Shown here one piece after another: positions 1 to 8,140 of a stretch of 48,357 nucleotides of DNA; positions within the stretch are counted from its first letter, which is position 1, and every line of letters begins with the position of its first letter. The notes below the pieces were generated by a model that was not told the origin of the DNA, searched no databases, and was given only the letters and a program-made list of their open reading frames with translations. A program made the position numbers and the translations under genes. The DNA is from Pseudomonas sp. v388 (GTDB lineage Bacteria; Pseudomonadota; Gammaproteobacteria; Pseudomonadales; Pseudomonadaceae): NCBI RefSeq assembly GCF_003935425.1, contig NZ_RHQN01000012.1, forward strand, positions 100,414-148,770. Reading direction: 5' to 3'.

Positions 1-12
1 CGGTGAAGATCC

Positions 13-104
13 TGTAGGAGCGAGCTTGCTCGCGAAGACGTAATGCCAAACGACATGAATGCTGCGCCTGTACTGGCTCTTTCGCCAGCGAGCTGGCTCT
101 ACAG
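13..104. repeat. REP pair (REPIN-like), inverted units
   Basis: Two inverted copies of the Pseudomonas REP core face each other: tgtaggagcgagcttgctcg at 13-32, continuing to 37, and the partner ending in ctggctctacag near 104. Each unit can fold into a short hairpin. The pair lies just beyond the 3' end of the AsmA-like gene. The rest of 1-133 shows nothing else. Confidence 0.7.
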
Positions 105-133
105 GCGAAGAGGTCGATATACAGCTGCAAACA

Positions 134-2359
134 TCAGCGTTTGAACAGCCCTTTGAGGGCGTCTTTGAGTTCCGGGCTGACTTTGTCGCCCAGTTTCTCG
201 TCCAGCTTGTCGCCCAGCTTTTCACTGATCCGGTCGCCGGCCAGTCTGGCGGCGATCTGGCCCAGGCCCTCGCGGTCCAGGCGGCAGGCTTTGGCGCCCA
301 GTTCCAGCGGGCCGCGGCATTGCACGGGCCATTCGATGCCCACATAGCGTGGGTTGATCTCGCACGCCGGGTCCGGCATCTCGCTCTTGTCGCCTTCGAT
401 CACGATGCCGACGCGGTAGTTCATGCCCAGCACGCGCAGGTCCACGTCACCATTGCCATTGACCGTCAGGCCCGGCGTGCGAACCTTGAGGTCCGGGTTG
501 CTGGCCACGCCATTGCGCAGCGCCAGGTTGCCGTCGAGCTGCTGGAACGGGGTGTCCTTGCCGCGCGGCTCTGCGCTGAGGGTTTTGCGATTGAGCACCG
601 AAATGCCGCGGCACAGTTGCTGTTCAAGGTTGGCATTGACCAGCACGCCGTTGTTCAGGGTAAAACCGGCGGTGCCGCTGAGGCTGTCGACCAGGGCTTT
701 CTCACTGTTGCCCTTGCCGTTCAGATCGCTGTTGAGGGTCAGCAGGCCACGCACCGGCGGATTCTGGCCCTGGCTTTCGAGAATGCGTTCCACCGGCACT
801 TTGACGGCGCGGGTCTGCACGCTCACCAGCGGCACTTCAGGGCGCGCATCCAGGTTGCCCTTGAGTTCGAAATTGCCGTTGTAGAGGTCGCCGCGCAGGC
901 TCTCGACTTTGACCAGGCCGCCCGCCGCCTGGGTCTTGAACGCCGCATTGTCGATGGGCAGCTTGTTGACGATCAGTTTGCCGAAGCTCAGGTCTGCCTC
1001 GACATCCAGCGTGCGCAAGCGCTCCAGCGGCAGCAGTCGAGTGGTGCTCCACGCGGCTTTGGTCGGCTGCTCCGGCAGCGGGGTATCGCCCGCGATGGCG
1101 GCAGCCTCACCGCTTTGCACTTCGGATTTGCGCGCAGCTTTCACGCCTTTGGACTCTTCGCTCTCGGCCGGGCGATAGCGGTCGGCGTCAAAGGTGTCAC
1201 CCTTGAGCTGGACGCGCAGCGCCTGCCTGGCAAAGTCGGTCACGGCGATCCGGCCGGTGAAGTGGCTGTCGTCTACCTTGAGGCTCAGATCCTCCAGCGC
1301 CACGCTGTTGGGCGTGCCGCTGAGGCGGGTGACCATTTCCACTTTGCTCAATGCGCCGTCGGCCATCGGCGGCAATGGCTGGCCGATGGTGTCGAAGAAG
1401 GTGCGCACGTCGAGTTGGGCGATGGACAGGCCGCCGCTGACCTGCGGGGTCTTGTCCAGGTCACGGGCACGCAGCTCACCCAGTGCGCGCAACTGGTTGG
1501 CGGAAATCTTCAGGCCATTCCACTCGGCGATGTTCGCCGCCAGATCGACCAGCAACTGGCCTTGGGCGGCGAAGGTCACCGTCTTGCCTTGCAGCGGCTC
1601 GCCGGCCGCTTCGCCGGACAGGCGCATGTCTTCGAATTGATAGCGCTGCAATGCGCGGTCCAGGCGCAGCTCGCCGACCAGCTCGGTCTTGGCGCGAAGC
1701 ATGGGCTGGTTGGTGCTCAGGAATGCCGTCAGCTTGATCGGGATGTCGGACGTTTCACGAATCGCGCCGGTGCTCAACTGGATGCTTTCAGCGAGGAAGG
1801 TCTGGCCCTTGCGCGCATCGCTGTAATCGATGCGGGCGTTGTTGACCGTCAGGCTGTCGATATTGAGCTGGATCGGGCGCGAAGAGCGTTCGGACTTGTC
1901 CGCATCCGGGGCAGGCTCGCCTGGCGCGGCCGGAGGTGTCTGGCCAGTGGCGGCGGCCGGCTTGCCGATGTCTTCCCAGTTGCCGTGGCCGTTTTCATCA
2001 CGGTGCAGGCTCAGGTTCAGGCCTTCGATCCGCACGTCGCTCATCTGCACCTGTTTGCGCAGCAGCGGTAGTACCCGAACCGACAGGCCGAGCATCTGCA
2101 CATCGGCGAAAGGCTGGTCGGGGGCGGCCAGCGTGGCGACCTTGGCTTCGTGCAGCTCCAGGCCCAGCCACGGAAACAGGCTCCAGCCGATGTCACCGTC
2201 AAGCGTCAGTTCCACGTTTGCCTTGTCGCGGGCCAGCTGGCGAATCTCGTCTTTGTAGTCGTTGGGATCAAACAGATGGGTCAAGGCGAAGCCAAGAGCC
2301 ACGATGATCAGCAACAACCCGAGAATAAACAGCCCCAGGATTTTGCCGAACGCTTTCAT
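134..2359 (-). CDS. AsmA family protein
   Basis: The 741-residue product looks like an inner-membrane-anchored AsmA-family protein. A hydrophobic N-terminal anchor (about residues 6-27, FGKILGLFILGLLLIIVALG) is followed by a long periplasmic part. It starts with the AsmA-type LFDPNDYKDEI segment and ends with the family's conserved block about PACEINPRYVGIEWPVQCRG. AsmA-like proteins are linked to outer-membrane assembly and, in recent work, to lipid transport between membranes; the role here is inferred. I chose ATG at 2359 rather than codons further upstream because AAGGA lies 8 bases before it and the anchor follows at once. A low-complexity, proline- and alanine-rich stretch near residues 135-155 probably links subdomains. 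The last 35 residues are charged and repetitive (EKLGDKLDEKLGDK), like an amphipathic helix. It stands alone, transcribed away from the MFS gene. Confidence 0.85.
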   Translation of the reverse strand: MKAFGKILGLFILGLLLIIVALGFALTHLFDPNDYKDEIRQLARDKANVELTLDGDIGWSLFPWLGLELHEAKVATLAAPDQPFADVQMLGLSVRVLPLLRKQVQMSDVRIEGLNLSLHRDENGHGNWEDIGKPAAATGQTPPAAPGEPAPDADKSERSSRPIQLNIDSLTVNNARIDYSDARKGQTFLAESIQLSTGAIRETSDIPIKLTAFLSTNQPMLRAKTELVGELRLDRALQRYQFEDMRLSGEAAGEPLQGKTVTFAAQGQLLVDLAANIAEWNGLKISANQLRALGELRARDLDKTPQVSGGLSIAQLDVRTFFDTIGQPLPPMADGALSKVEMVTRLSGTPNSVALEDLSLKVDDSHFTGRIAVTDFARQALRVQLKGDTFDADRYRPAESEESKGVKAARKSEVQSGEAAAIAGDTPLPEQPTKAAWSTTRLLPLERLRTLDVEADLSFGKLIVNKLPIDNAAFKTQAAGGLVKVESLRGDLYNGNFELKGNLDARPEVPLVSVQTRAVKVPVERILESQGQNPPVRGLLTLNSDLNGKGNSEKALVDSLSGTAGFTLNNGVLVNANLEQQLCRGISVLNRKTLSAEPRGKDTPFQQLDGNLALRNGVASNPDLKVRTPGLTVNGNGDVDLRVLGMNYRVGIVIEGDKSEMPDPACEINPRYVGIEWPVQCRGPLELGAKACRLDREGLGQIAARLAGDRISEKLGDKLDEKLGDKVSPELKDALKGLFKR

Positions 2360-2572
2360 GGGCGAGTCCTTGTGTCGATTGTTCAAAATTTAGCCCGCGA
2401 GTATACCGCTCTCGGCCGTCTCTCGGGCTTCGAATGCCGTCAGGGTCAGGACTGCCAGCGGCCCTGCGGCTGTCAGCAAGCGTAGTTTGCAACTGCCTGC
2501 GCGGTCGTTTTCTCCGCGCAGACTTGCCAGCGTCTTGCAGATGCGGTGTCGGACCGGTGGCATGCGTCGGAT

Positions 2573-2664
2573 CTGCAGGAGCGGCTTTAGCCGCGAAGGA
2601 GGCAGTACGTTCGCAGCCGATACGTTGCCTGGAGTATTGCCTTCGCGGACAAGTCCGCTCCCAC
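2573..2664. repeat. REP pair (REPIN-like)
   Basis: Inverted units ctgcaggagcggctttagcc (start 2573) and gacaagtccgctcccac (end 2664) flank about 40 variable bases. The unit has the same core as the repeats at 30854-30945 and 41577-41668. Confidence 0.75.
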
Positions 2665-2728
2665 TTGGGATGTTGGTGAGTTCCGTTCATACGCATATGC
2701 ACGGAAAGTTATAAGCACCCATTAAAGA

Positions 2729-2777
2729 CTGTCTATATCCTGCCGATAATCGATTACATCTATGGGGTCATAGACAG
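2729..2777. promoter_or_regulatory. Inverted repeat upstream of the MFS gene, possible operator
   Basis: CTGTCTAT at 2729-2736 is repeated inverted as ATAGACAG at 2770-2777, 33 bases apart, about 200 bases before the MFS start codon. Perfect 8-base arms in an AT-rich promoter region suggest a regulator site or a looped pair of half-sites. This is inference only. Confidence 0.3.
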
Positions 2778-2974
2778 CATGGATTAGTTGGAAATAAAAA
2801 TGATGTAACAGCACACTTACATGCTTCGAGTAGTGGTAGTCTCCGCATGCGCTGACCGGGTGCGGCCATTTGCCACATCTGGAGCATCCTAAAAACAGTC
2901 ATGCATTGCGGCATGGAAGCTGTGGATGTTCGGCGAAAAGTCCTGCGAGCTTTATACATATTGGGGTTATCACA

Positions 2975-4636
2975 ATGAGCACAAGCACAGCCTTGGGCGG
3001 CGTTGCCGTTCAGCCTGCGTTCTTGTCCAAAGAGCGCATTATTGCCAAGCCCGGTTTCAACCGCTGGCTTGTTCCACCCGCCGCCCTGGCGATTCATCTT
3101 TGCATCGGTATGGCCTACGGCTTCTCGGTATTCTGGCTGCCGTTGTCCAAGGCTGTCGGTGTTACCGCACCTGTTGCATGCACACCCGACATGGGCTTCT
3201 TCGCTCAAATGTTCGCGTCGACCTGCGACTGGCAGATTTCGATGCTCGGCTGGATCTACACGCTGTTCTTCATCTTCCTGGGTTGCTCGGCAGCCATTTG
3301 GGGCGGCTGGCTGGAACACGCAGGCCCGCGCAAGGCCGGTGTGGTTTCGGCACTGTGCTGGTGTGGCGGTCTGCTGATCTCCGCGTTGGGTATCTATACC
3401 CACCAGATCTGGCTGATGTGGCTGGGTTCCGGCGTCATCGGTGGTATCGGTCTGGGCCTGGGCTACATCTCGCCAGTTTCGACCCTGATCAAGTGGTTCC
3501 CGGACAAGCGCGGCATGGCGACCGGCATGGCGATCATGGGCTTTGGTGGCGGCGCGATGGTGGGTGCACCACTGGCGACGTTCCTGATGAGCCACTTCGC
3601 TTCTGCGCAAAGCGTGGGCGTATGGGAAAGTTTCGTGGTGATGGCGGCGATCTACTTCGTCTTCATGATCGGCGGCGCACTGGGCTACCGCGTTCCACCG
3701 ACCGGCTGGAAACCTGAAGGCTGGACTGCTCCGGCGGCCAAGGCCAAGAACGCGATGATCACCAACCGTCACGTGCACGTCAGCGTGGCCTGGAAAACAC
3801 CGCAATTCCGTCTGGTCTGGCTGGTGCTGTGCCTGAACGTGTCGGCCGGTATCGGCATTCTGGGCATGGCTTCGCCACTGCTGCAGGAAGTGTTCGCCGG
3901 CAAGCTGTTGGGCAATTCGCTGACCTTCAGCGAGCTGAGTGCCGACCAGTTGAAGCAGATTGCTGCAATCGCCGCCGGCTTCACCGGTCTGTTGAGCCTG
4001 TTCAACATCGGTGGTCGTTTCTTCTGGGCCTCGTTCTCCGACTACATCGGCCGCAAAGCCACGTACTTCGTGTTCTTCGCGCTGGGCTTCCTGCTCTACG
4101 CTTCGGTTCCGACCCTGGGTCACCTGGGCAGCATCGCGCTGTTCGTGGCGGCGTTCTGTGTCGTGCTGTCGATGTACGGCGGCGGTTTCGCTACCGTTCC
4201 GGCTTACCTGGCAGATCTGTTCGGTACGCAAATGGTCGGCGCGATCCACGGTCGCCTGCTGACTGCATGGGCTGCAGCCGGTGTGCTCGGTCCGGTACTG
4301 GTCAACTACCTGCGTGAATACCAGCTCAGCATCGGCGTTGCCCGTGCCGACGCCTATGACATCACGCTGTACATCCTGGCCGGCATGCTGGTTCTGGGCT
4401 TCATCTGCAACCTGATGATTCGTCCGGTGGCCGACAAGTACTTCATGACCGACGCCGAACTGGCCGCTGAACAGGCCATCGGTCACGACAAGGGCGCCGA
4501 TGCGACCACTTCGCTGGAGTGGAAAGCATCCGAAGGCAGCAAGCCTCTGGCAATCGCCGCCTGGCTGGCCGTAGGCATCCCGCTGGCGTGGGGCGTCTGG
4601 GTTACCCTGCAGAAGACTGCGGTGCTGTTCAACTGA
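2975..4636 (+). CDS. OFA-type MFS transporter with C-terminal small-subunit-like helix
   Basis: This 553-residue inner-membrane carrier resembles the oxalate/formate antiporter (OFA) branch of the major facilitator superfamily. About twelve hydrophobic segments are visible, with MFS-type loops such as WFPDKRGMATG and GGRFFWASFSDYIGRKA. The first periplasmic loop is extended and carries two cysteines (C69, C84) that could form a disulfide. The last 35 residues form one further helix, IAAWLAVGIPLAWGVW, which closely resembles the separate small MFS subunit found beside OFA carriers in other bacteria, so this may be a fusion. The substrate is probably a small carboxylate but cannot be read from sequence. 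I chose ATG 2975 (GGGG about 10 bases upstream, MSTST start); longer frames lack family-like sequence. It is monocistronic, ending in the terminator at 4655-4688. Confidence 0.85.
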   Translation: MSTSTALGGVAVQPAFLSKERIIAKPGFNRWLVPPAALAIHLCIGMAYGFSVFWLPLSKAVGVTAPVACTPDMGFFAQMFASTCDWQISMLGWIYTLFFIFLGCSAAIWGGWLEHAGPRKAGVVSALCWCGGLLISALGIYTHQIWLMWLGSGVIGGIGLGLGYISPVSTLIKWFPDKRGMATGMAIMGFGGGAMVGAPLATFLMSHFASAQSVGVWESFVVMAAIYFVFMIGGALGYRVPPTGWKPEGWTAPAAKAKNAMITNRHVHVSVAWKTPQFRLVWLVLCLNVSAGIGILGMASPLLQEVFAGKLLGNSLTFSELSADQLKQIAAIAAGFTGLLSLFNIGGRFFWASFSDYIGRKATYFVFFALGFLLYASVPTLGHLGSIALFVAAFCVVLSMYGGGFATVPAYLADLFGTQMVGAIHGRLLTAWAAAGVLGPVLVNYLREYQLSIGVARADAYDITLYILAGMLVLGFICNLMIRPVADKYFMTDAELAAEQAIGHDKGADATTSLEWKASEGSKPLAIAAWLAVGIPLAWGVWVTLQKTAVLFN

Positions 4637-4654
4637 TAGCTCGCCGTTGATCAA

Positions 4655-4688
4655 GAGCGCTTGCACTTCGGTGCAGGCGCTTTTTTTT
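4655..4688 (+). terminator. Rho-independent terminator of the MFS gene
   Basis: GAGCGCTTGCAC, a TTCG loop and GTGCAGGCGCT form a strong stem followed by a run of eight T, 19 bases after the stop codon. Confidence 0.9.
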
Positions 4689-4752
4689 GCCTGCGGTTTG
4701 GCAAATGCAGAAGTTATATGGGGCTGATATCGGCTTCCCGTCGTCTGTTTGC

Positions 4753-4781
4753 TTCATGCGCGACGCTTCTGGGCCTATAAT
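4753..4781 (+). promoter_or_regulatory. Sigma-70 promoter of hisB
   Basis: A perfect -10 box TATAAT (4776-4781) lies 17 bases after a weak -35-like TTCATG (4753-4758) and about 38 bases before the hisB start. Confidence 0.6.
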
Positions 4782-4819
4782 GATCGCCTTTTTCGCCCAA
4801 TGATTTTGCGGAGCTGGTG

Positions 4820-5413
4820 ATGGCCGAACGTAAGGCTTACGTCGAGCGCAATACTCTGGAAACCCAGATCAAAGCCTCGATCAACCTGGATGGCACCGGA
4901 AAGGCCCGATTCGATATCGGCGTGCCTTTCCTTGAGCACATGCTCGACCAGATCGCCCGGCACGGGCTGATCGACCTGGATATCGAGTGCAAGGGCGACC
5001 TGGAAATCGACGATCACCATACCGTCGAGGACGTGGGTATCACCATCGGCCAGGCATTCGCCCAGGCAATCGGCGACAAGAAAGGCATTCGCCGCTACGG
5101 CCACGCCTACGTGCCGCTCGATGAAGCGCTGTCGCGCGTGGTCATCGACTTCTCGGGTCGTCCGGGCCTGCAGATGCATGTGCCGTACACCCGCGCCACC
5201 GTCGGCGGCTTCGACGTGGACCTGTTCCAGGAGTTCTTCCAGGGCTTCGTCAACCACGCCAATGTGACGCTGCACATCGACAACCTGCGTGGCACCAACA
5301 CTCACCACCAGATCGAAACCGTCTTCAAGGCGTTCGGCCGTGCCCTGCGCATGGCGGTGGAACTGGACGACCGCATGGCCGGGCAAATGCCTTCGACCAA
5401 GGGTGTGCTCTGA
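4820..5413 (+). CDS. hisB: Imidazoleglycerol-phosphate dehydratase
   Basis: HisB converts imidazole glycerol phosphate to imidazole acetol phosphate in histidine synthesis. The 197 residues match the monofunctional dehydratase typical of Pseudomonas, without the N-terminal phosphatase fused in E. coli. The metal-binding histidine clusters are visible: [13 protein letters not shown] and [11 protein letters not shown] in the first half, and [11 protein letters not shown] and NTHHQIE in the second. I chose ATG 4820 over the adjoining GTG at 4817 because MAERKAYVE is the family start and GGAG (4810-4813) is placed for it. The stop codon overlaps the hisH start (TGATG), so the two are translationally coupled. 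A TATAAT box stands upstream. Confidence 0.97.
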   Translation: MAERKAYVERNTLETQIKASINLDGTGKARFDIGVPFLEHMLDQIARHGLIDLDIECKGDLEIDDHHTVEDVGITIGQAFAQAIGDKKGIRRYGHAYVPLDEALSRVVIDFSGRPGLQMHVPYTRATVGGFDVDLFQEFFQGFVNHANVTLHIDNLRGTNTHHQIETVFKAFGRALRMAVELDDRMAGQMPSTKGVL

Positions 5414-6051
5414 TGCAGACAGTGGCGGTCATCGATTACGGCATGGGCAACCTGCACTCGGTCGCCAAGGCGCTTGAGCACGTTGGCGCCGGCCGTGTGC
5501 AGATCACCAGCGACGCCAAAGTGATTCGCGAAGCCGACCGCGTGGTGTTTCCGGGTGTGGGCGCGATTCGCGACTGCATGGCCGAGATCCGCCGACTGGG
5601 CTTCGACTCGCTGGTGCAGGAAGTCAGCAAGGATCGTCCGTTTCTCGGCATCTGCGTCGGCATGCAGGCATTGCTCGACAGCAGCGAAGAAAACGACGGC
5701 GTGGACTGCATCGGCATGTTTCCCGGCCAGGTGAAGTTCTTCGGCAAGGATCTGCACGAAGACGGCGCACATCTGAAAGTGCCGCACATGGGTTGGAACG
5801 AAGTCGCGCAGACGCTGGATCACCCGCTGTGGCACGACATTCCGGACATGGCGCGTTTCTATTTCGTGCACAGCTTCTACATCAACGCCGCCAATCAGCG
5901 TCAGGTGGCTGGTCGTGGACACTACGGTGTCGATTTCGCCGCCGCACTGGCTGAAGGCTCGCGCTTCGCCGTGCAGTTCCACCCTGAGAAGAGCCATACC
6001 CACGGCCTGCAGTTGCTGCAGAACTTCGCCGCATGGGACGGCCGCTGGTAA
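5413..6051 (+). CDS. hisH: Imidazole glycerol phosphate synthase, glutaminase subunit
   Basis: HisH releases ammonia from glutamine and passes it to HisF, which makes imidazole glycerol phosphate and AICAR. At 212 residues it has the normal length of a class I glutamine amidotransferase. The catalytic cysteine lies in GICVGMQ (C81) and the histidine-glutamate pair in FHPEKSH (H190, E192). The start overlaps the hisB stop by one base. Its partner hisF is further down at 7273, with DUF2164 and hisA between. Confidence 0.97.
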   Translation: MQTVAVIDYGMGNLHSVAKALEHVGAGRVQITSDAKVIREADRVVFPGVGAIRDCMAEIRRLGFDSLVQEVSKDRPFLGICVGMQALLDSSEENDGVDCIGMFPGQVKFFGKDLHEDGAHLKVPHMGWNEVAQTLDHPLWHDIPDMARFYFVHSFYINAANQRQVAGRGHYGVDFAAALAEGSRFAVQFHPEKSHTHGLQLLQNFAAWDGRW

Positions 6052-6053
6052 CC

Positions 6054-6314
6054 ATGAGCAGAGCCAGAACCAGGGCGCCGATTCTGACGCTGACGCCGGA
6101 ACAGGAGCAGGACGCGATCCACAAGCTCAAGCGCCTGTTTGCCGAGCGTTTCGAACTGGAGCTGGGCACCTTCGAGGTGGCCGAGGTGCTGGAACTGTTC
6201 AGTCGCGAGATCGCCCCGCACTATTACAACCGGGCGATCTTCGATACCCAGGCGCTGCTCAAGGAGCGTTTCGAAGGGATCGAGAGCGACGTGTGGGCGC
6301 TTGAGAAAGATTAG
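6054..6314 (+). CDS. DUF2164 family protein
   Basis: This 86-residue protein of unknown function begins two bases after the hisH stop, so it is almost certainly co-transcribed with hisBH and perhaps translated by the same ribosomes. It resembles the DUF2164 family: a core of helices with the segment LFAERFELELGTFEVAEVLE and a conserved HYYNRAIFD motif. No signal peptide or membrane segment is present, so it should be cytoplasmic. ATG 6054 is preferred over an upstream ATG inside hisH at 6033 because of spacing to hisH. Nothing in the sequence ties it to histidine synthesis beyond position. Confidence 0.8.
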   Translation: MSRARTRAPILTLTPEQEQDAIHKLKRLFAERFELELGTFEVAEVLELFSREIAPHYYNRAIFDTQALLKERFEGIESDVWALEKD

Positions 6315-6354
6315 AAGCAGCTTTGCGCTGCACGAATTGAAAGGTACGCATACG

Positions 6355-6383
6355 TGCAGCTTGTAGCTTGCAGCTTGCGGCTT
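6355..6383. repeat. Short AGCTTGCAGCTTG-type repeat
   Basis: The gap between DUF2164 and hisA carries gcagcttgtagcttgcagct and its continuation, a direct iteration of the GCAGCTTGTAGCTT unit that I associate with intergenic regions of fluorescent pseudomonads. A partial inverted copy (agcagctttgcgctgcac) lies about 30 bases upstream. Confidence 0.5.
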
Positions 6384-6400
6384 ATGACTAAGGACAAAGT

Positions 6401-7138
6401 ATGCTGATTATTCCCGCTATCGACCTGAAAGACGGCGCCTGTGTGCGTCTGCGTCAGGGCCGCATGGAAGATTCCACGGTGTTTTCCGATGACCCGGTCA
6501 GCATGGCCGCCAAATGGGTCGACGGTGGCTGCCGCCGCCTGCACCTGGTTGACCTCAACGGCGCGTTCGAAGGCCAGCCGGTCAATGGTGACGTGGTCAC
6601 GGCCATCGCCAAGCGTTATCCACAGTTGCCGATCCAGATCGGCGGCGGGATTCGCTCGCTGGAAACCATCGAGCATTACGTCAAGGCGGGCGTGAGCTAC
6701 GTGATCATCGGCACCAAGGCGGTCAAGGAACCTGAGTTCGTGGCCGAAGCCTGCCGCGCGTTCCCCGGCAAAGTGATCGTCGGCCTGGACGCCAAGGATG
6801 GCTTCGTCGCCACCGACGGCTGGGCTGAAGTCAGCACCGTGCAGGTCATCGATCTGGCCAAGCGTTTCGAGGCCGATGGCGTGTCCGCAATCGTTTACAC
6901 CGATATCGCGAAAGACGGCATGATGCAGGGCTGCAATATTCCGTTCACTGCGGCGCTGGCTGCGGCAACGCGTATTCCGGTCATCGCTTCGGGCGGCATC
7001 CATAACCTGGGCGATATCCGTGCCCTGCTGGACGCCAGGGCGCCAGGCATCATCGGCGCCATCACCGGCCGGGCGATCTACGAAGGCACGCTGGACGTGG
7101 CAGAAGCCCAGGCCATGTGCGACCTGGAACAGCGCTGA
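6401..7138 (+). CDS. hisA: ProFAR isomerase (phosphoribosylformimino-AICAR-P isomerase)
   Basis: HisA carries out the Amadori rearrangement of ProFAR to PRFAR, the substrate of HisHF. The 245 residues form a beta/alpha barrel. The general base aspartate is in [10 protein letters not shown] (D8), the second catalytic aspartate is in [10 protein letters not shown], and phosphate-binding glycines lie in IGGGIRS and ASGGIHN. ATG 6401 is preceded by AAGGACAAAG. It lies 86 bases after the DUF2164 gene, a gap filled with the short repeat, and is probably in the same transcript. Confidence 0.97.
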   Translation: MLIIPAIDLKDGACVRLRQGRMEDSTVFSDDPVSMAAKWVDGGCRRLHLVDLNGAFEGQPVNGDVVTAIAKRYPQLPIQIGGGIRSLETIEHYVKAGVSYVIIGTKAVKEPEFVAEACRAFPGKVIVGLDAKDGFVATDGWAEVSTVQVIDLAKRFEADGVSAIVYTDIAKDGMMQGCNIPFTAALAAATRIPVIASGGIHNLGDIRALLDARAPGIIGAITGRAIYEGTLDVAEAQAMCDLEQR

Positions 7139-7153
7139 CCGAGTCGGTGGGTG

Positions 7154-7237
7154 CGGACTGGTCTGCGAAGACCTGCGTACAGTCGATACATATGCAGCGA
7201 CTGTACGGCTTCTTCGCGGACAAGCCCGTTCCCACAG
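7154..7237. repeat. Degenerate REP pair between hisA and hisF
   Basis: The right unit tcttcgcggacaagcccgtt followed by cccaca (7211-7236) is a clear REP copy. The left unit around ggtctgcgaagacc (7160-7173) is badly eroded. Confidence 0.5.
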
Positions 7238-7272
7238 GGTTTGCGGGTTGGATTTAACCGGAGATTGAGTCT

Positions 7273-8043
7273 GTGGCCTTAGCCAAACGCATCATCCCTT
7301 GCCTGGACGTCGACAATGGTCGCGTGGTCAAGGGTGTCAAGTTCGAGAACATCCGTGATGCGGGCGATCCGGTCGAGATCGCGCGTCGCTACGACGAGCA
7401 GGGTGCTGATGAAATCACCTTCCTGGATATCACCGCCAGCGTCGATGGCCGTGACACCACGCTGCATACCGTCGAGCGCATGGCCAGCCAGGTGTTCATC
7501 CCGCTGACGGTCGGCGGCGGTGTGCGTACCGTGCAGGACATCCGCAACCTGCTCAACGCAGGCGCAGACAAGGTGTCGATCAACACGGCGGCGGTATTCA
7601 CCCCCGAATTCGTTGGTGAAGCCGCTGCGCGTTTCGGTTCGCAATGCATCGTGGTCGCCATCGACGCCAAGAAAGTGTCCGGGCCGGGCGAAACCCCGCG
7701 CTGGGAAATTTTCACCCATGGCGGTCGCAAGCCGACCGGTCTCGATGCAGTCGAGTGGGCCAGGAAGATGGAAGGTTTGGGCGCCGGTGAAATCCTGCTG
7801 ACCAGCATGGATCAGGACGGCATGAAGAACGGCTTCGACCTGGGCGTCACCCGTGCCATCAGCGATGCGCTGGGTATTCCAGTGATCGCTTCGGGCGGTG
7901 TCGGCAACCTGGAGCACCTGGCGGCCGGCGTGCTGGAAGGGCACGCCAGCGCGGTGCTGGCGGCGAGCATCTTCCACTTCGGCGAATACACCGTGCCCGA
8001 AGCCAAAGCCTACATGGCCAGCCGCGGGATTGTGGTTCGCTGA
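7273..8043 (+). CDS. hisF: Imidazole glycerol phosphate synthase, cyclase subunit
   Basis: HisF uses ammonia from HisH to close the imidazole ring, giving imidazole glycerol phosphate and AICAR. The 256-residue beta/alpha barrel has the expected catalytic aspartates, in [15 protein letters not shown] (D11) and [11 protein letters not shown], and phosphate-binding loops GGGVRT and ASGGVGN. The start is GTG at 7273 in the family context MALAKRIIP; the frame offers no better ATG. It is the last his gene and ends convergently with a protease gene across a REP pair. No strong terminator is seen after it. Confidence 0.97.
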   Translation: MALAKRIIPCLDVDNGRVVKGVKFENIRDAGDPVEIARRYDEQGADEITFLDITASVDGRDTTLHTVERMASQVFIPLTVGGGVRTVQDIRNLLNAGADKVSINTAAVFTPEFVGEAAARFGSQCIVVAIDAKKVSGPGETPRWEIFTHGGRKPTGLDAVEWARKMEGLGAGEILLTSMDQDGMKNGFDLGVTRAISDALGIPVIASGGVGNLEHLAAGVLEGHASAVLAASIFHFGEYTVPEAKAYMASRGIVVR

Positions 8044-8064
8044 TTGCTGTTGTCCTGCCAGCAG

Positions 8065-8130
8065 TCTTCGCCAGCAAGCTGGCTGCTATGGTGCCGCGTG
8101 CATCCGTAAGAGCCAGCTTGCCGGCGAACA
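8065..8130. repeat. REP-like inverted pair at the hisF/protease junction
   Basis: tcttcgccagcaagctggct (from 8065) and agccagcttgccggcgaaca (to 8130) are inverted REP variants with the AGCCAGCTTGC core, different from the GAGCGGACTTGTCC core used elsewhere in the window. They lie between two convergent genes. Confidence 0.6.
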
Positions 8131-8140
8131 GGCCGGCCTG

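Larger units (their letters stand above)
2360..2974. other. Intergenic region between divergent asmA-like and MFS genes
   Basis: These 615 bases hold no convincing gene. They contain a REP pair at 2573-2664 and an inverted repeat at 2729-2777 that may be an operator of the MFS gene. The part after about 2700 is AT-richer than its surroundings, as expected of a promoter region. Small open frames exist here but have no ribosome-binding site or recognisable protein character. Confidence 0.6.

Noticed and set aside
59-2071. 670-codon plus-strand frame antisense to the AsmA-like gene
   Set aside because: Composition is that of a shadow frame, and the opposite strand has a proper start site, membrane anchor and family motifs.
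2768-4666. 632-codon minus-strand frame antisense to the MFS gene
   Set aside because: The product is hydrophilic, rich in Q, R and H, with no family character, while the plus strand encodes about twelve membrane helices.
6355-6383. CRISPR-like direct repeat before hisA
   Set aside because: Only a few short, overlapping AGCTTG units with no spacers; it is a simple intergenic repeat.
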